Counted from the first letter of the stretch, positions 29,191 through 40,408 are shown. The stretch is DNA of 64,000 nt from Comamonas resistens (GCF_030064165.1 NZ_CP125947.1:1116001-1180000), one strand, 5' to 3'. Translations and numbers: made by a program. The notes: generated from the sequence alone by a model not told the origin.

Positions 29191-29811
29191 ATGACCACAC
29201 CACATCCCACGCTTACCCTCATCGAGCAGCGCATCTCGGCCAACCGCTTCGATGCCTCCCACCGCCTGGCGGACGCCGAGATCGAACGGTTGGTAGAGCT
29301 GGCCACGCGCGCCCCTACGGCCTACAACCTCCAGAACTGGCGTTTCATCGCCGTGCGCACGCCTGCGGCCAAGGCCAGGCTGCGTGCCGTGGCCCAGGAC
29401 CAGGCCAAGGTGGAAGAGGCGGCCGTCTGCTTCATCGTCTGCGGCGTACTGGCCGACCCTCAGTCCCTGGCCGAGCGGCTGCAGCCATTCGTGGGCGCGG
29501 GCTTCATGCCTGCGGGCATGGCACAGGGCTGGCTGCAGGCCGCGAGCCAGCAGTACGCCAGCGCGCAGGCGGTGCGTGATGAGGCCCTGCGTTCGGCCAG
29601 CTTGGCCTCCATGACGCTGATGCATGCGGCGCAGGCGCTGGGTCTAGCATCCTGTGCGATGACAGGCTTCGACGCCGAAGGCGTGGCAAGTACCTTCGGC
29701 CTGGCGCCCGAGGAGGTGCCGGTCATGCTTGTCACCGTGGGCCGTGCCGCAGCGGGCAACTGGCCGCAGAAGCCGCGCCGGCCGCTGGCGCAGGTGCTGG
29801 AGCTGGCATGA
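29191..29811 (+). CDS. Nitroreductase family protein
   Basis: This 206-residue FMN-dependent oxidoreductase-type protein has the family opening IEQRISANRFD, the FMN phosphate-binding RAPTAYNLQNWRF, and the second FMN block AAQALGLASCAMTGFD near residue 150-165. Members reduce nitro groups, quinones or flavins with NAD(P)H. It is translationally coupled to the next transporter gene (ATGA). Divergent LysR regulation is likely. Confidence 0.9.
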   Translation: MTTPHPTLTLIEQRISANRFDASHRLADAEIERLVELATRAPTAYNLQNWRFIAVRTPAAKARLRAVAQDQAKVEEAAVCFIVCGVLADPQSLAERLQPFVGAGFMPAGMAQGWLQAASQQYASAQAVRDEALRSASLASMTLMHAAQALGLASCAMTGFDAEGVASTFGLAPEEVPVMLVTVGRAAAGNWPQKPRRPLAQVLELA

Positions 29812-30683
29812 GCGTCCATCAGTCCGAGCGGGCACAAGCATCGGCACGCGATCTGCTGCTGACGGCGCTGGCTCCAGCTATCTGGGGCAGCAGCTACATC
29901 GTCAGCACCGAGCTGCTGCCCCAGGTACCGCCGATGACAGTGGCCCTGCTGCGTGCTCTGCCCGCAGGCTTACTGTTGCTGGCGTTTGCACGGCGCCTGC
30001 CGCAGGGCATCTGGTGGTTGCGGGTGTTCATCCTGGGGGCGCTCAATTTCTCGGTGTTCTGGAGCATGCTGTTCGTCTCAGCCTACCGCCTGCCGGGTGG
30101 CGCGGCCGCCACCGTCGGGGCCGTGCAGCCACTGGTGGTGGTGTTTCTTGCGGCCTGGGTGCTGGGCAGCGCGGTGCGGCCGGCTTCGGTGCTGGGGGCT
30201 CTGGCCGGGCTGGCGGGCGTGGCCTTGCTGGTGCTTACGCCGGGCGTGGCGTTGGATGCGACGGGCATTGCGGCAGGTCTGGCCGGAGCGGTCTCCATGG
30301 CCTGCGGCACGGTACTCACGCGCAAATGGCGCCCGCCCGTGCCGCTGCTGACTTTCACCGCATGGCAGTTGACGGCTGGCGGCCTGTTGCTGCTGCCGGT
30401 GGCACTGTGGGCAGGGCCGGATTTTCCGTCTCCCACGCTGGGTCATCTGATCGGGCTGGCCTGGCTGGGCCTGGTGGGCGCGGCGCTGACCTATGTGCTG
30501 TGGTTTCGCGGCATTGCCCGGCTGGAGCCGGGCGTGGTGGCATCGCTGGGCTTTCTCAGCCCGGTGACGGCGATTGTGCTGGGATGGATGGCTCTGGGCC
30601 AGACGCTGACGGCCGTGCAGGTGGCCGGCGTGGTTCTGGTCCTGGGCGGCATCTGGCTGGGGCAGAGAGGCGCGGTGCGCTGA
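29808..30683 (+). CDS. EamA (DMT superfamily) transporter
   Basis: This 291-residue inner-membrane protein has ten helices in two EamA repeats, beginning TALAPAIWGSSYIVSTELLP and GTVLTRKWRPPVPLLTFTAW. It overlaps the nitroreductase stop by four bases, so the pair is one transcription unit, perhaps enzyme plus exporter of its product. The substrate is unknown. Confidence 0.9.
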   Translation: MSVHQSERAQASARDLLLTALAPAIWGSSYIVSTELLPQVPPMTVALLRALPAGLLLLAFARRLPQGIWWLRVFILGALNFSVFWSMLFVSAYRLPGGAAATVGAVQPLVVVFLAAWVLGSAVRPASVLGALAGLAGVALLVLTPGVALDATGIAAGLAGAVSMACGTVLTRKWRPPVPLLTFTAWQLTAGGLLLLPVALWAGPDFPSPTLGHLIGLAWLGLVGAALTYVLWFRGIARLEPGVVASLGFLSPVTAIVLGWMALGQTLTAVQVAGVVLVLGGIWLGQRGAVR

Positions 30684-30716
30684 TTTCCCCAGTCTGGGCA
30701 GGCAGCTATCGAGTTG

Positions 30717-31853
30717 TCATTCCCGCACCAGCAGATCGCCGGTGATCTCGCCCACGTTCTTGACGCTGGTCAGCGTCATGGCCACGCGCATTTCCTTTTC
30801 GAGCAGCTCGAGCAGATGGCTGACGCCGGCGCCGCCTTCGGCCGCCAGCGCATAGATGAAGGCGCGGCCGATCATGGTGCAGTCGGCGCCTAGGGCCAGC
30901 ATGCGCACGATGTCCAGGCCGTTGCGGATGCCGGAGTCGGCCAGGATCTTGATCTGACCCTTGACGGCGTCGGCGATGGCCGGAAGGGCTCGGGCCGAGG
31001 AGAGGGCGCCGTCGAGCTGGCGGCCTCCGTGGTTGGAGACGATGATGCCGTCGGCGCCAAAGCGCACCGCATCCCTGGCGTCCTCGGGGTCGAGAATGCC
31101 CTTGATGACCATGGGGCCCTTCCAGAAGTCGCGTATCCATTCCAGGTCCGCCCACGAGATCGAGGGGTCGAAGTTCGCGCCCAGATAGCCCATGTAGTCT
31201 TCCAGGCTGACGTTCTTGCCCAGGTAGGTGGAAATATTGCCCAGCGTGTGCGGACGGCCCAGCAAACCCACGTCCAGCGCCCACTGCGGATGGGTCACGG
31301 CCTGTAGATAGCGGCGCATGGCCGCATTGGGGCCGCTCATGCCTGAATGCGCATCGCGGTAGCGGGCGCCGGGCACGGGCATGTCCACGGTGAACACCAG
31401 CGTGGAGACACCGGCGGCCTGGGCGCGCTCCAGCGCATTCTTCATGAAGCCGCGGTCCTTGAGCACATAGAGCTGGAACCACATCGGGCGGCCCAGCTTG
31501 GGGGCCACTTCCTCGATCGGGCAGACCGAGACGCTGGACATGGTGAAGGGGATACCCTTCTGATCGGCGGCCATGGCGGCCTGTACCTCGCCGCGGCGCG
31601 CATACATGCCGGTCAGGCCGACGGGGGACAGCGCCACGGGGAGGGAGAGCTTTTCGCCGAACAGCTCGATGCTGGTGTCGAGCTGGCTCATGTCCTTGAG
31701 CACGCGCTGGCGCAGCGCCACATCGGCCAGATCGTCGACATTGCGGGCTAGCGTCTTCTCGGCGTAGGCACCGCCGTCGATGTAGTGGAACAGAAAGGGC
31801 GGCAGGCGCTTTTGCGCGGCCGCGCGGTAGTCGGTGGTGGAGGAGATGATCAT
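30717..31853 (-). CDS. lldD: L-lactate dehydrogenase (FMN, quinone-linked)
   Basis: This 378-residue member of the alpha-hydroxy-acid oxidase family oxidises L-lactate to pyruvate at the membrane and passes electrons to quinone. Visible motifs are [15 protein letters not shown] near the N-terminus, [19 protein letters not shown], and the active-site [10 protein letters not shown] with catalytic His and Arg, followed by the FMN-phosphate block [14 protein letters not shown]. Its ATG overlaps the lldR stop (ATGA). It is the third gene of an lldPRD operon, in the same order as in E. coli. Confidence 0.95.
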   Translation of the reverse strand: MIISSTTDYRAAAQKRLPPFLFHYIDGGAYAEKTLARNVDDLADVALRQRVLKDMSQLDTSIELFGEKLSLPVALSPVGLTGMYARRGEVQAAMAADQKGIPFTMSSVSVCPIEEVAPKLGRPMWFQLYVLKDRGFMKNALERAQAAGVSTLVFTVDMPVPGARYRDAHSGMSGPNAAMRRYLQAVTHPQWALDVGLLGRPHTLGNISTYLGKNVSLEDYMGYLGANFDPSISWADLEWIRDFWKGPMVIKGILDPEDARDAVRFGADGIIVSNHGGRQLDGALSSARALPAIADAVKGQIKILADSGIRNGLDIVRMLALGADCTMIGRAFIYALAAEGGAGVSHLLELLEKEMRVAMTLTSVKNVGEITGDLLVRE

Positions 31854-32620
31854 GAAAAAATGACTGCGGAGGATGAGAAACGGTCCAGGCGCTTGCGCCG
31901 GGCCGCTTCTGCATCCGATTCGGACAACTTGTCGTGAACGTAGGCCAGGTGTTGGCCGATGGCGCTTCTGGCCTGCTCGGGATCGCCGTCGACAATGGCC
32001 TGCATGAGGTTCTGATGTTGGGCGGTCAGATGCTCGAGTGTCGAGAGATCGTCGTGCACAAACATCAGGCGCCGGTTCTGAGCCACGGTGCCCAGCACCA
32101 GCTCGAAGAGGCTGCCCATGAGCTGCACCAGCACAGCGTTGTGCGAGGCCTCGGCAATGGCCAGATGGAACTGGGCATCGGAGCGGGCGGCGCTGGCCGC
32201 GTCGTGCGCCTGCTGGTGGCGCAGCATGTCGTCAAAGCAGCGGCGGATGCGGTCCCGGTCCTTGTCGGTGGCGCGCTGGGCTGCGTACCAGGCGGTGCTC
32301 AGCTCCAGCGCCTGGCGAGCTTCCAGCACGTCGTAGCGGTACTGGGGGTCGTCGCGCAGCAAGGACTCCAGCGGCGCGACGGCCTGCTCGTGCCACAGCG
32401 GCTGGCGCGACCCCACAAAAGTGCCGGCACCCACGCGGCTTTCGAGCACGCCGCGGCTGGCGAGCTTCTGAATCGCCTCGCGCAGCGCCGTACGAGAGAC
32501 GCCCAACTGCTCGGCCAGCGCCCGTTCGGTGGGCAGCTTGTCGCCGCTCTGGAGCTGAGTGTTCTGGATCAGCTCCAGCAGTTGCTGGGCAACGCGGTCG
32601 GACAGGCGTAGGGCGGGCAT
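31850..32620 (-). CDS. lldR: LldR-like GntR/FadR-family repressor of lactate genes
   Basis: This 256-residue regulator has an N-terminal winged helix ([33 protein letters not shown]) and an all-helical FCD ligand domain with the metal-binding His pattern ([14 protein letters not shown]). It sits between lldP and lldD. The open frame continues far upstream into lldP in another reading frame, so the ATG at 32620 (MPALRLSDR) is the sensible start. TGGTNNNACCA-type sites upstream of lldP match the FadR-subgroup operator pattern. Confidence 0.93.
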   Translation of the reverse strand: MPALRLSDRVAQQLLELIQNTQLQSGDKLPTERALAEQLGVSRTALREAIQKLASRGVLESRVGAGTFVGSRQPLWHEQAVAPLESLLRDDPQYRYDVLEARQALELSTAWYAAQRATDKDRDRIRRCFDDMLRHQQAHDAASAARSDAQFHLAIAEASHNAVLVQLMGSLFELVLGTVAQNRRLMFVHDDLSTLEHLTAQHQNLMQAIVDGDPEQARSAIGQHLAYVHDKLSESDAEAARRKRLDRFSSSAVIFS

Positions 32621-32637
32621 GGGATCGGGCTTGAGTT

Positions 32638-34302
32638 TCAGGTGGTTGGAATCATCCACGGAAACACATAAGCCTGCAGCGTGCAGATGATGCCGATCAG
32701 CACCAGAAAGGCCAGGCTGTGCTTGACGGTGAAGCGGAACAGGTCTGATTCCTTGCCGGCCAGGCCCACGGCCGCGCAGGCAATGGCAATGGACTGGGGC
32801 GAGATCATTTTGCCGGTCACGCCGCCGGTGGTGTTGGCGGTCACCGCCAGTACCTCGGGCAGGCCCAGCTGCGCCGCTGTCGTGGCCTGCAGCGCGCCGA
32901 ACAGCGCATTGGCCGAAGTGTCCGAGCCCGTGAGGAACACGCCAACCCAGCCCAGGAAGGGCGAGAAGAACGCAAAGGCCTTGCCGGTGTGGGCCAGGGC
33001 CATGGCCAGCGTGGTGGACAGACCCGAGTAGTTGGCGATGAAGGCAAAGGCCAGCACCATGCCGATGGAGTAGATGGGCAGGGCCAGTTCCTTGAAGGTC
33101 TCGCCCAGGGTGCGCACGGCCACCGAAGGCTTCAGGCGCAGCAGCGCGATGGCGATCACCGCCGCGATCAGGATGGCCGTGCCCGTGGCCGACAGCCAGT
33201 TGAAGGAATAGACCGCACCATAAGGCGTGGGCGTGGCGACGACGGGAGCCATTTTCTGCACCAGGTTGTGCAGCATGGGCACTGGAATGCTGACCACTGT
33301 GCCGGCCAGCGCGCCGCCCGAGGCGAACAGTGCCTTGAAGGGCTTGAGGCTCCAGATGGTCACCATGGCCGTGAGGATGATGAAAGGCGACCAGGCCTTG
33401 AGCACCACACCGGCCGTCAGCTTGACGGAAGACGTGGTCTGGATCTTGGCTGCGCCGGGCTCGGTTTCGAAGCGGAAGATGCGCTTGGGCTGCCAGAACT
33501 TCAGGAAGGTGGTCAGCGTCACCAGGGCGAAGATGGCCGAGGTGATGTCCGGCAGCTCGGGGCCCACGTAGTTGGCCGTCAGAAACTGTCCGAGCGCAAA
33601 GCTGCCGCCGCCTACCAGCACGGCAGGCCAGGTTTCCTTGACGCCGCGCCAGCCGTCCATGATGGCCATGAGCCAGAACAGCACGATGATGGTCATGAAC
33701 GGCAGCTGGCGGCCGGCCATCTGGCTGATGGCCATGGCGTCCACGCCCGAGACCTGGCCCGCCACGATGATGGGAATACCCATGGCGCCGAAGGCCACCG
33801 GTGCCGTATTGCCGATCAGGCACAGCCCTGCTGCGTACAGGGGACGAAAACCCAGGCCCACGAGCAGCGCCGCCGTGATGGCCACGGGCGCACCGAAACC
33901 GGCGGCGCCTTCGAGGAAGGCGCCGAAGCAAAAGCCCACCAGGATCAGTTGCAGACGCTGGTCCTCGGTGACCGACAGAATCGACGAACGGATGATGTCG
34001 AACTGTCCGGTCTTGACCGAGACCTTGTAGAGAAACACAGCCGCGACAATGATCCAGGCAATCGGCCACAGGCCGTAGAAGAAGCCATAGACGCCTGCGG
34101 CCAGCGCGTTGGCGACTGGCATGCGGTAGAAGAGCAGCGCCACGGCCAGGGACAGCGCCACCGTGATGGTGCCCGCCACATAGCCCTTGAGGCGCAGCTT
34201 GGTCAGCGCGAGAAAGAAAAAGATGATGGGTATCAGCGCCACCAGCGCCGACACCCACACATTGCCTGCGGGGTCGTAGTTCTGCGACCAGATTTCTTGC
34301 AT
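32638..34302 (-). CDS. lldP: L-lactate permease
   Basis: This 554-residue inner-membrane symporter of the LctP family has about 12-14 helices. Typical stretches are [39 protein letters not shown] and [19 protein letters not shown]. It takes up L-lactate (D-lactate and glycolate in E. coli as well) with protons. It is the first gene of the operon, 17 bases ahead of lldR. Confidence 0.95.
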   Translation of the reverse strand: MQEIWSQNYDPAGNVWVSALVALIPIIFFFLALTKLRLKGYVAGTITVALSLAVALLFYRMPVANALAAGVYGFFYGLWPIAWIIVAAVFLYKVSVKTGQFDIIRSSILSVTEDQRLQLILVGFCFGAFLEGAAGFGAPVAITAALLVGLGFRPLYAAGLCLIGNTAPVAFGAMGIPIIVAGQVSGVDAMAISQMAGRQLPFMTIIVLFWLMAIMDGWRGVKETWPAVLVGGGSFALGQFLTANYVGPELPDITSAIFALVTLTTFLKFWQPKRIFRFETEPGAAKIQTTSSVKLTAGVVLKAWSPFIILTAMVTIWSLKPFKALFASGGALAGTVVSIPVPMLHNLVQKMAPVVATPTPYGAVYSFNWLSATGTAILIAAVIAIALLRLKPSVAVRTLGETFKELALPIYSIGMVLAFAFIANYSGLSTTLAMALAHTGKAFAFFSPFLGWVGVFLTGSDTSANALFGALQATTAAQLGLPEVLAVTANTTGGVTGKMISPQSIAIACAAVGLAGKESDLFRFTVKHSLAFLVLIGIICTLQAYVFPWMIPTT

Positions 34303-34449
34303 TGCCTTGATCTCCTGGAGATGCGCGGGGAGGTCAACCCTCCTGACTGTCCAGAAGTCTTCCCCGTCAAATTTTCAAAAATGACCGTGTGCAAAACCGG
34401 CTGTGCCGCTCAGGGGTGGGCCCGATGTATTCCAGCCTTGCTTGCTAAA

Positions 34450-34462
34450 TTGGTATTACCAA
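34450..34462. promoter_or_regulatory. LldR-type operator, promoter-proximal
   Basis: TTGGTATTACCAA is a perfect inverted repeat matching the FadR/LldR subgroup pattern TGGT-N3-ACCA. It lies about 150 bases before the lldP start and would fall downstream of a promoter using the TACAAT box near 34489-34494. Confidence 0.75.
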
Positions 34463-34544
34463 ATTGGATCTATTTCGATTGGAATGGATTGTATGAAGCG
34501 GAATTAATCTTGAATTTCATGGTTTTCCCTTGATTTTTGAAATT

Positions 34545-34561
34545 AATTGGTAATACCAATT
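34545..34561. promoter_or_regulatory. LldR-type operator, distal
   Basis: AATTGGTAATACCAATT is a perfect 17-base palindrome around TGGT-N3-ACCA. Its centre is 97 bases from the centre of the other operator. Two sites flanking the promoter match the O1/O2 layout known for E. coli lldPRD. Confidence 0.78.
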
Positions 34562-34590
34562 GAAGAAAAAGATGAAATTCTGAGGACATA

Positions 34591-34623
34591 AAAAAGCCGC
34601 AGGCCTGGAGCGCTGCGGCTTTT
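34591..34623 (-). terminator. Terminator of the second lactate permease gene
   Basis: The perfect 11-base stem AAAAGCCGCAG/CTGCGGCTTTT has a ten-base loop, with A and T runs on both sides, so it can act in either direction. It lies about 150 bases 3' of the second permease gene. Confidence 0.8.
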
Positions 34624-34670
34624 ATGGACAAGCTCATTGCCGGTCTGACGGCGGGTTTTGAGCGCGGTGC

Positions 34671-34772
34671 TTAAAACCGCGGCACCCAAGCCAGAGACGG
34701 CCAGCAAGGGCCGCCCCGCAGCAAAGGCCGTCGTCCCCCTGGGGGGAAGCCGCAAAGCGGCTCAGGGGGGGA
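34671..34772 (-). repeat. C-rich dispersed repeat, copy 1
   Basis: Read on the minus strand, this begins one base after the TAG stop of the second permease gene: CCCCCCTGAGCCGC, a GCCGC-TTT-GCGGC hairpin, GGGGGAC, then CTGCGGGGCGGCCCTTGCT and TCTCTGGC. The same blocks, in the same order and orientation relative to the preceding gene, recur at 52457-52556. Confidence 0.7.
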
Positions 34773-36431
<1,659 letters not shown>

Positions 36432-36584
36432 CTTTTACTTCTCCTCCATGAATGAATGGAAGTGATGGTGGCGGCGTGGATGGCTTCCCACACTAGCGAA
36501 AGCCCTTGGTTTGCCATCGCTGCAGAAAATTTCAATACGGGAATAAATCACTTCAAACCCGAGTCCGAGAAAGAAAGGCCTTGT

Positions 36585-36595
36585 CGGTACTACCA
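36585..36595. promoter_or_regulatory. Candidate third LldR-type site
   Basis: CGGTACTACCA matches TGGT-N3-ACCA at all but the first base. It lies 42 bases before the GTG of the second dehydrogenase gene, in the intergenic region shared with the second permease gene. Confidence 0.4.
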
Positions 36596-36636
36596 TCAAC
36601 CGCAACTCAGAAACACAAGTTACAGAGGTAGAAACC

Positions 36637-37815
36637 GTGGCTGATCTTTCCAAAATCACCTGTATCGAAGACCTGCGCGTGGTGGCAAAGCGCCGTGTGC
36701 CGCGCATGTTCTATGACTATGCGGACTCGGGGTCCTACACCCAGGGCACCTACCGCGCCAATGAGGATGACTTTCAGAAGATCAAGCTGCGCCAGCGCGT
36801 GGCGGTGAACATGGAAGGGCGCAGCACGCGCAGCACCATGATCGGCCAGGAGGTGGCCATGCCGGTGGCGATCGCGCCCACGGGTCTGACCGGCATGCAG
36901 CATGCCGATGGCGAGATTCTCGGGGCCAAGGCTGCGAAGGCCTTTGGTGTGCCGTTCACGCTGTCCACCATGAGCATCTGCTCTCTCGAAGACATCGCCG
37001 AGCACACCGATCACCATCCGTTCTGGTTCCAGCTCTATGTGATGCGCGACAAGGCCTTCATGGAGCGATTGATCAACCGCGCCAAGGCGGCCAACTGCTC
37101 GGCGCTGGTGGTGACGCTGGACCTGCAGATCCTCGGCCAGCGTCACAAAGACATCAAGAACGGTCTGTCCACCCCGCCCAAGCCCACGCTTGCCAACATG
37201 ATCAATCTGGCCACCAAGCCGCACTGGTGCCTTGGAATGCTCGGCACCAAGCGCCGCAGCTTCGGCAATATCGTAGGTCACGTCGATGGCGTGGGCGATG
37301 TGTCCTCGCTATCGTCCTGGACGGCCGACCAGTTCGATCCCTCGCTGAACTGGAGCGATGTGGAATGGATCAAGAAGCTCTGGGGCGGCAAGATCATTCT
37401 GAAGGGCGTGATGGACGCCGAAGACGCGCGCCTTGCCGCGCAAAGCGGTGCCGATGCTCTGGTGGTCAGCAATCATGGCGGCCGCCAACTCGACGGCGCG
37501 CCTTCGTCGATTGAAGCCCTGCCATCGATTGCAGAAGCTGCGGGCAAGGATATCGAGGTCTGGATGGATGGCGGCATCCGCAGCGGTCAGGATGTGCTCA
37601 AGGCCCGCGCTCTGGGTGCTCAGGGAACGATGATCGGCCGCAGCTTTCTCTATGGTCTGGGGGCCTATGGGCAGGCCGGCGTGAGCAAGGCGCTGCAGAT
37701 CATCCACAAGGAGCTGGACACCACCATGGCCTTCTGCGGCCACACCCAGATCGACAAGGTGGGCCGGGAGATTCTGTTGCCCGGCACCTATCCCAAACCG
37801 TTTGCAGTGATCTGA
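36637..37815 (+). CDS. FMN-dependent alpha-hydroxy-acid dehydrogenase, LldD paralogue
   Basis: This 392-residue protein starts at a GTG preceded by AGAGGT. Family motifs are PRMFYDYADSGSY, MPVAIAPTGLTGMQHADGE, the active-site [10 protein letters not shown], and IGRSFLYGLGAYGQAG. It oxidises an L-2-hydroxy acid, most likely lactate, since a lactate permease gene is divergent from it. It may instead prefer glycolate, mandelate or a longer 2-hydroxy acid. Confidence 0.92.
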   Translation: MADLSKITCIEDLRVVAKRRVPRMFYDYADSGSYTQGTYRANEDDFQKIKLRQRVAVNMEGRSTRSTMIGQEVAMPVAIAPTGLTGMQHADGEILGAKAAKAFGVPFTLSTMSICSLEDIAEHTDHHPFWFQLYVMRDKAFMERLINRAKAANCSALVVTLDLQILGQRHKDIKNGLSTPPKPTLANMINLATKPHWCLGMLGTKRRSFGNIVGHVDGVGDVSSLSSWTADQFDPSLNWSDVEWIKKLWGGKIILKGVMDAEDARLAAQSGADALVVSNHGGRQLDGAPSSIEALPSIAEAAGKDIEVWMDGGIRSGQDVLKARALGAQGTMIGRSFLYGLGAYGQAGVSKALQIIHKELDTTMAFCGHTQIDKVGREILLPGTYPKPFAVI

Positions 37816-37825
37816 TCTGTGCTGT

Positions 37826-37853
37826 CGGCGGCTTGCTGTACTGCGAGCCGCCG
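37826..37853. terminator. Hairpin between convergent genes
   Basis: An eight-base stem, CGGCGGCT/AGCCGCCG, with a 12-base loop lies between the convergent dehydrogenase and Sel1-repeat genes. It lacks a T-run, so its role as a terminator is uncertain. Confidence 0.4.
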
Positions 37854-37870
37854 CGATCTCAGACGGGAGT

Positions 37871-38629
37871 TCAGGAATTGCTGGCCTTGGGCTTCCACTC
37901 CTGCACCTGCTGCTGGATCTTGGCCCTTTGTGCGGGCTTCAATTTCTTGGCAATGATTTCCTGCTGCTTGGCGGAATCCTTCTCGCCATCCTTGGCTGCC
38001 AGCAGCGCCCAGAAATAGGCCTGGGGCCAGCTTTGCTCCACACCGCGGCCCAGCGCATACATGGAGCCGACGTTGAACTGGCTGTTGGCATCGCCCTGTT
38101 CTGCGGCCACCATGTACCACTTGAAGGCCTCCTTGCTGTCTTGCGCCACGCCACGGCCCTGGTCGTACATATAGCCGAGATTGCTCTGACTCGAGACATG
38201 GTTCTGTGCCGCCGCCAGGCGGTACAGCCGGACGGCTTCTTCCTGGTTCTCTGCCACGCCGCGGCCGTCGTCATACATCAGAGCAAGGTTGAACTGCCCA
38301 TCGGCATCTCCCTGTTCTGCAGAGAGGCGGTACCACTTGAAGGCTTCCTTGTCGCTTTGCGCAACGCCGCGCCCCCGGTCGTACATCAAACCGAGATTGG
38401 CCTGGCTTTCGGCATGCCCCTGTGCTGCAGCGAGGACAAACCACTTGGCCGCCTGTTCGTCATTCTTTGGCACGCCGCGGCCCTTCAGGTACACCGCAGC
38501 CAGGTCGAACTGGGCTTGTGCATCGCCGGCCTGTGCATTTTTCAGCAGATCGGCTGGTTGCGCGGTCGCCAGCGTGCTACTCAGCAGCAAAGCTGCGGAA
38601 CATAAAAAGTGACTGAAGTGTTTTTTCAT
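37871..38629 (-). CDS. Periplasmic Sel1-repeat (TPR-like) protein
   Basis: This 252-residue protein has a Sec signal (MKKHFSHFLCSAALLLSSTL, cleavage near ATA-QP). It carries five tandem 36-residue Sel1 repeats with the pattern G-x-A-x-x-Q-x-x-L-x-x-M-Y-x-x-G-R-G-V, then a Lys/Gln-rich helical tail (about 215-252). Sel1 proteins are protein-binding solenoids, and the partner cannot be told. The start at 38629 was chosen for the signal peptide. Confidence 0.9.
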   Translation of the reverse strand: MKKHFSHFLCSAALLLSSTLATAQPADLLKNAQAGDAQAQFDLAAVYLKGRGVPKNDEQAAKWFVLAAAQGHAESQANLGLMYDRGRGVAQSDKEAFKWYRLSAEQGDADGQFNLALMYDDGRGVAENQEEAVRLYRLAAAQNHVSSQSNLGYMYDQGRGVAQDSKEAFKWYMVAAEQGDANSQFNVGSMYALGRGVEQSWPQAYFWALLAAKDGEKDSAKQQEIIAKKLKPAQRAKIQQQVQEWKPKASNS

Positions 38630-39019
38630 GGTTTCCTGATAGTTTCTTTGTCGCAGACGAGGGCGCATTCATTGAGGCAAGGCAAAGCTCTTGCCTCGAT
38701 GGGTGTTGAGCGGGGTTGTGGTGCGCCGGGCGTGAACGTTCAGGGGAGCCGGCCATGCCAGACAGGCTATCGAGCCCTGCCTGTGTGCATGTCCGGCAAT
38801 TGATCTTCCACGCTCCGAAATGCAGTGAACCTCTCTGAGAGGGGCCAGCCATTGCAGCTGGGTGGAGCGGTTTCAGATGAGCGAAGCCATTGTAGCCACG
38901 CGCCGGGCCTGGTCTTCGCCAGCCCTGCTGTGGCCCGGACTGTCGGCTATGCGCCGTCAGATCAGGGCTCCTCTTTTTTGTCGCGCTTCAGCTCGTAAGT
39001 GCTTGAGCGCGAGAGACTC
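38630..39019. other. Gap between the Sel1-repeat gene and nhaA
   Basis: These 390 bases hold no gene I can support. An eight-base hairpin, GAGGCAAG/CTTGCCTC, lies at 38674-38697, about 50-70 bases upstream of the Sel1 gene. A small open frame near 38862-39059 overlaps the end of nhaA and looks like chance. Confidence 0.35.
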
Positions 39020-40408
39020 TCAATGGCTCTGCAAACGTTTGCGGAACACAAAGCCGTAGCTCAGGCCCAGCACTGCGGCCATTGCCGAACCCGCCAGAAT
39101 GCCCAGCTTGGCCGCGCCTAGCAGGCTGGCGTCGTCAAAGGCCAGTCCACCCACAAAGATGGACATGGTGAAGCCTATGCCTGCCAGCAGACCCACCAGC
39201 AGCACGCCGCGCCAGTTCAGGCCTTCGGGCAGGCTGCACAGCCCGCTCTTGACGGCCAGCCAGGTGCAGACGAATACGCCCAGCGGCTTGCCCAGAACCA
39301 AAGCCAGCATCACGGCCCACATGGCGCTCTGGGGTCCACTCGCCTGCAGATCGGCGCCGCTGAACTGCACGCCGGCATTGGCCAGCGCAAAAATCGGCAT
39401 CACGCCAAACGAGACCCAGGGATGCAGCATCATGGGCAGGCGCAGGGCAGGGGGCAGCATGTCGCGCTGGGCTGCCTGCACGGTGCGCAGGTTCTGGTGG
39501 ACTTGCTGGGCATCGGGCTCGGGCCGTGCCAGCTGGGCCTGTGCGCTTTGCAGCGCCTGGCTGGCCATGGCCTGGGCTGGTCGGACCGATGGGCGCATCA
39601 GCACCGGCGTCATCAGGCCCAGCACCACGCCGGCCAGCGTGGGGTGGGCACCGGTCTTGAGCAGACCGAACCACAGCACGGCACCCGGCAGCACATACAG
39701 CGGCGCAGACGCAATGCCCATGCGGTTGAACAGCAGCACCAGCAACACGCCGGCACCGGCAATCACAAAGCCCATGGCTTGCAGGCCACCCGAGTAGAAG
39801 AAGGCAATGATGAGCACGGCCACGATGTCGTCGATGATGGCCAGCGCCAGCAGGAAGATGCGCAGCGACCCCGGGATATTGCGCCCCAGCAGCGCCAGCA
39901 CACCGACGGCAAAGGCGATATCGGTGGCGGTGGGAATGGCCCAGCCGTTGAGCAAGGTCTTCTCATTGCCAACCCAGACCATGTAGATAAGGGCGGGAAC
40001 AATCACCCCGCCCACGGCCGCGATCAGCGGCAGACTGGCCTGGCGCAGGCTGGCCAGGGCGCCGTCATGCAGCTCGCGCCGGATCTCCATGCCGACCACC
40101 AGGAAGAAGATGGTCATCAGCACGTCGTTGACGATGAAGTGCAGATCGGTGCTGAAGCTCCAGGCCCCCAGCGTCATGGCGACGGGGGCATGCCAGGTGG
40201 CGAAGTAGCTGGCTGCCCAGGGGGAGTTGGCCCAGATCAGCGCTGCAGCTGCGGCCAGCATGAGCACCATGCCGGCAAAGGATTCGATATGCAGCAGATG
40301 CGCGATTTTTTCCTGCAGCCGTTCGGTGGCGATTTGCAGGGCAGGAATGCGGGGCTCGTTTTGGGGTGCAGAAGGCGCAGGGGCCTGCACAAGAGTCTGT
40401 GGGTCCAT
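39020..40408 (-). CDS. nhaA: Na+/H+ antiporter NhaA
   Basis: This 462-residue inner-membrane antiporter exports Na+ in exchange for H+ and serves pH and salt balance. The NhaA core is clear: WAIPTATDIAFAVGVLALLG and the double-Asp ion site LALAIIDDIVAVL, plus a C-terminal GIGFTMSIFVGGLAFDD. It is longer than E. coli NhaA (388) because of an N-terminal extension of about 30 polar residues and an inserted Gln/Ala-rich loop (around MASQALQSAQAQLARPEPD). Start at 40408. Confidence 0.94.
   Translation of the reverse strand: MDPQTLVQAPAPSAPQNEPRIPALQIATERLQEKIAHLLHIESFAGMVLMLAAAAALIWANSPWAASYFATWHAPVAMTLGAWSFSTDLHFIVNDVLMTIFFLVVGMEIRRELHDGALASLRQASLPLIAAVGGVIVPALIYMVWVGNEKTLLNGWAIPTATDIAFAVGVLALLGRNIPGSLRIFLLALAIIDDIVAVLIIAFFYSGGLQAMGFVIAGAGVLLVLLFNRMGIASAPLYVLPGAVLWFGLLKTGAHPTLAGVVLGLMTPVLMRPSVRPAQAMASQALQSAQAQLARPEPDAQQVHQNLRTVQAAQRDMLPPALRLPMMLHPWVSFGVMPIFALANAGVQFSGADLQASGPQSAMWAVMLALVLGKPLGVFVCTWLAVKSGLCSLPEGLNWRGVLLVGLLAGIGFTMSIFVGGLAFDDASLLGAAKLGILAGSAMAAVLGLSYGFVFRKRLQSH

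Larger units (their letters stand above)
34303..34772. other. Regulatory and repeat-bearing gap between the two lactate permease genes
   Basis: The 470-base gap has two parts. Bases 34430-34590 are AT-rich and hold the two LldR-type operators and a possible TACAAT -10 box on the minus strand between them. Bases 34591-34772 hold a terminator and a C-rich dispersed repeat that belong to the 3' end of the second permease gene. No coding sequence is supported. Confidence 0.7.

Noticed and set aside
32989..34533. A 514-codon plus-strand frame opposite lldP
   Set aside because: The lactate permease on the minus strand is unmistakable, and the antisense product is low-complexity.
38862..39059. 65-codon plus-strand frame between the Sel1 gene and nhaA
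   Set aside because: It overlaps the nhaA 3' end and has an Arg/Ser-rich composition typical of chance frames.
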